Positions 22,187 through 23,026 of a stretch of DNA of 23,026 nt are shown piece by piece. The stretch covers positions 1 through 23,026 of the forward strand of contig JAADDV010000029.1 in the NCBI GenBank assembly GCA_013153795.1. The letters run 5' to 3'. Positions within the stretch are counted from its first letter, which is position 1; each line of letters opens with the position of its first letter. Source of the DNA: Aquificota bacterium (GTDB lineage Bacteria > Aquificota > Aquificia > Aquificales > Hydrogenothermaceae). A program made the position numbers and the translations under genes. The notes beneath the pieces are model-generated. The model was not told where the DNA came from. It saw nothing but the letters and a program-made list of their open reading frames with translations, and made no database searches.

Positions 22187-22655
22187 GAAAAATAGAAAAA
22201 ATGAAAGTATATTTTTTTTGTCTTTTATTCCTCCTTCTAAGGCTAACCGTGTAAAAATTAATACAAAGATTTTTTCAAAGTCAGGAAAAAGGTATATTGT
22301 TCCAAAGGATGTTTCTTTAAAAATAAACAAAGCAATATGGGAACTTCAAAAACAAAATGAGAAAAAAAATCTTTTTTATAAAGAGGCTGTTTCTGTAGAA
22401 ATTTTTTTCATCTTACCTAATAAACGCAGAAGAGATTTAGATAATATAATGAAGACTTTGGGAGATTGTTTAGTTTATGCAGGTATTTTAGAAGATGATA
22501 ATCTTATTTTCAAACAAACCTTAGAAAAATTTATAATAAAAGGAAGAGAAGGAGTTGTTATAAAGATAAAAAATTATCAGGAAAGGAAGCTAGACAAAAA
22601 ATTGTTAGAAAAATTAGAAAAATATAAAGGGTTTATAGATGGAGATAAACTTTAA
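22161..22655 (+). CDS. rusA: RusA-family Holliday junction resolvase
   Basis: With the start chosen here, 164 residues. The family core is ILPNKRRRDLDNIMKTLGDCLVYAGILEDDNLI: Asp92 and Asp94 in RDLDN, Asp102 in LGDCL, and the EDD pair at 111-113 match the Asp residues that bind metal in RusA. SFIPPSKANRVK near residue 21 corresponds to the N-terminal strand of the family. The enzyme cuts four-way DNA junctions as a dimer. RusA is often phage-borne in Proteobacteria but is a chromosomal gene in Aquifex, whose protein has been shown to resolve junctions, so no prophage need be assumed. An in-frame extension to 22044 is rejected because AGGAG lies 8 nt before the ATG at 22161. The C-terminus overlaps the next gene by 17 nt. 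Confidence 0.85.
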   Translation: MKKSFQNEKKNRKNESIFFLSFIPPSKANRVKINTKIFSKSGKRYIVPKDVSLKINKAIWELQKQNEKKNLFYKEAVSVEIFFILPNKRRRDLDNIMKTLGDCLVYAGILEDDNLIFKQTLEKFIIKGREGVVIKIKNYQERKLDKKLLEKLEKYKGFIDGDKL

Positions 22656-23026
22656 TGTAGATAAAGAATCTTTAAATTTTTTAATAAAACTAGCTTTTGC
22701 TCTTGTAACGGGGCTTCTTATTGGGTTAGAAAGAGAAAGAAGAAGTAAACAAGAAACTTTCGCTGGAATAAGGACTTTTCCTTTGATTTCTATTTTAGGG
22801 ACACTAACTGCTTATATAAATGATTATTATTGGAATGGTATTTACTGGATAGTCTTGGGAGGAATTATTTTATTAATGCTTATAAACTTTTATTTGGAAT
22901 ATGATAAAGATATTGGTGCTACTACAGAAATAGCTATTTTAATAAGTTTTCTTCTTGGAGTTTTGATTTATTATGAGCATTATTATATAGCAGCTTTTCT
23001 TGCTGTTATAACAACCTTTTTGCTTG
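22639..23026 (+). CDS. MgtC/SapB-family membrane protein, N-terminal part (runs off the window)
   Basis: The frame is open from ATG at 22639 to the right edge, giving about 129 residues of an incomplete protein. After a short polar start it has several hydrophobic helices. It carries the family signature LVTGLLIGLERERRSK followed by AGIRTFPLISILGTLTAY, typical of MgtC/SapB proteins, often with a DUF4010 domain further on. The family is linked to growth in low Mg2+ or acid in some bacteria, but most members have no known role. AAAGG (22626-22630) lies 8 nt before the start and the gene overlaps rusA by 17 nt, so the two are probably cotranscribed. The whole length and C-terminal domain are not visible. 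Confidence 0.8.
   Translation, partial: MEINFNVDKESLNFLIKLAFALVTGLLIGLERERRSKQETFAGIRTFPLISILGTLTAYINDYYWNGIYWIVLGGIILLMLINFYLEYDKDIGATTEIAILISFLLGVLIYYEHYYIAAFLAVITTFLL

Noticed and set aside
1..23026. tRNA, rRNA, IS element, integrase, CRISPR array or origin
   Set aside because: No matching motifs, transposase frames or regularly spaced repeats were seen. The RusA gene alone is not evidence of a prophage because Aquificota carry chromosomal rusA.

Overview
The window reads as chromosome from a low-GC thermophilic chemolithotroph, most likely of the Aquificota family Hydrogenothermaceae (Sulfurihydrogenibium or Persephonella type). The grounds are the strong AT bias, Lys/Glu-rich proteins, a RusA-type resolvase, periplasmic cytochromes, and many sulfur and molybdenum enzymes. 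The taxonomic call is inference from gene content and composition. No rRNA, tRNA, insertion sequence, CRISPR array or phage module is visible.

Layout. (1) 78-1090, minus strand: a cobalt/nickel ECF uptake pair (cbiM plus a PDGLE/NikN-like partner) behind a strong promoter whose spacer holds an ArsR/SmtB-like operator. (2) 1120-3780: mtaD (plus), a small c-type cytochrome (minus) and gpmA (plus), separated by symmetric terminators. (3) 3795-5664, minus: an exported SCP2-like protein and a FadL-type outer-membrane channel. (4) 5769-8239, minus: a poly-ferredoxin, a TorD-family molybdoenzyme chaperone, and an overlapping HEPN/nucleotidyltransferase pair. The leader of this group contains a hairpin that buries the first ribosome binding site. 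(5) 8260-21950, minus: an approximately 13.6 kb co-directional cluster. In transcription order it holds a periplasmic two-domain rhodanese, a YeeE/YedE (TsuA-like) sulfur transporter, a 48-residue membrane micro-protein, a membrane-anchored rhodanese-like protein, and the alpha, beta and gamma subunits of a type II DMSO-reductase-family enzyme (gamma is a heme-b domain fused to cytochrome c). It continues with an exported acidic Cys-terminal protein, then the iron-sulfur, NrfD membrane and catalytic subunits of a second molybdoenzyme of the Psr/Soe class. (6) 22131-23026, plus: rusA and the start of an MgtC/SapB-family membrane protein that runs off the window.

How it may work. The large cluster joins two exported molybdoenzymes to sulfurtransferase and sulfur-transport functions, so sulfur-compound oxidation or reduction is the simplest reading. 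The most unusual point is that two exported proteins of the cluster, the anchored rhodanese-like protein and the 160-residue protein, both carry an acidic stretch and both end in Gly-Cys-Leu. The rhodanese-like protein has lost the usual catalytic cysteine of its loop and instead ends in GGGGGCL. That recalls the C-terminal cysteine arms of the sulfur carriers SoxY and DsrC. A working hypothesis is that SseA loads sulfane sulfur onto these cysteine arms and one or both molybdoenzymes process the bound sulfur. The type II enzyme would pass electrons through heme b and heme c, and the second enzyme through NrfD to quinone. The substrate cannot be fixed from sequence; selenate, chlorate-type or dimethyl sulfide chemistry are alternatives for the type II enzyme. 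The TorD and poly-ferredoxin genes just downstream probably assist molybdoenzyme maturation.
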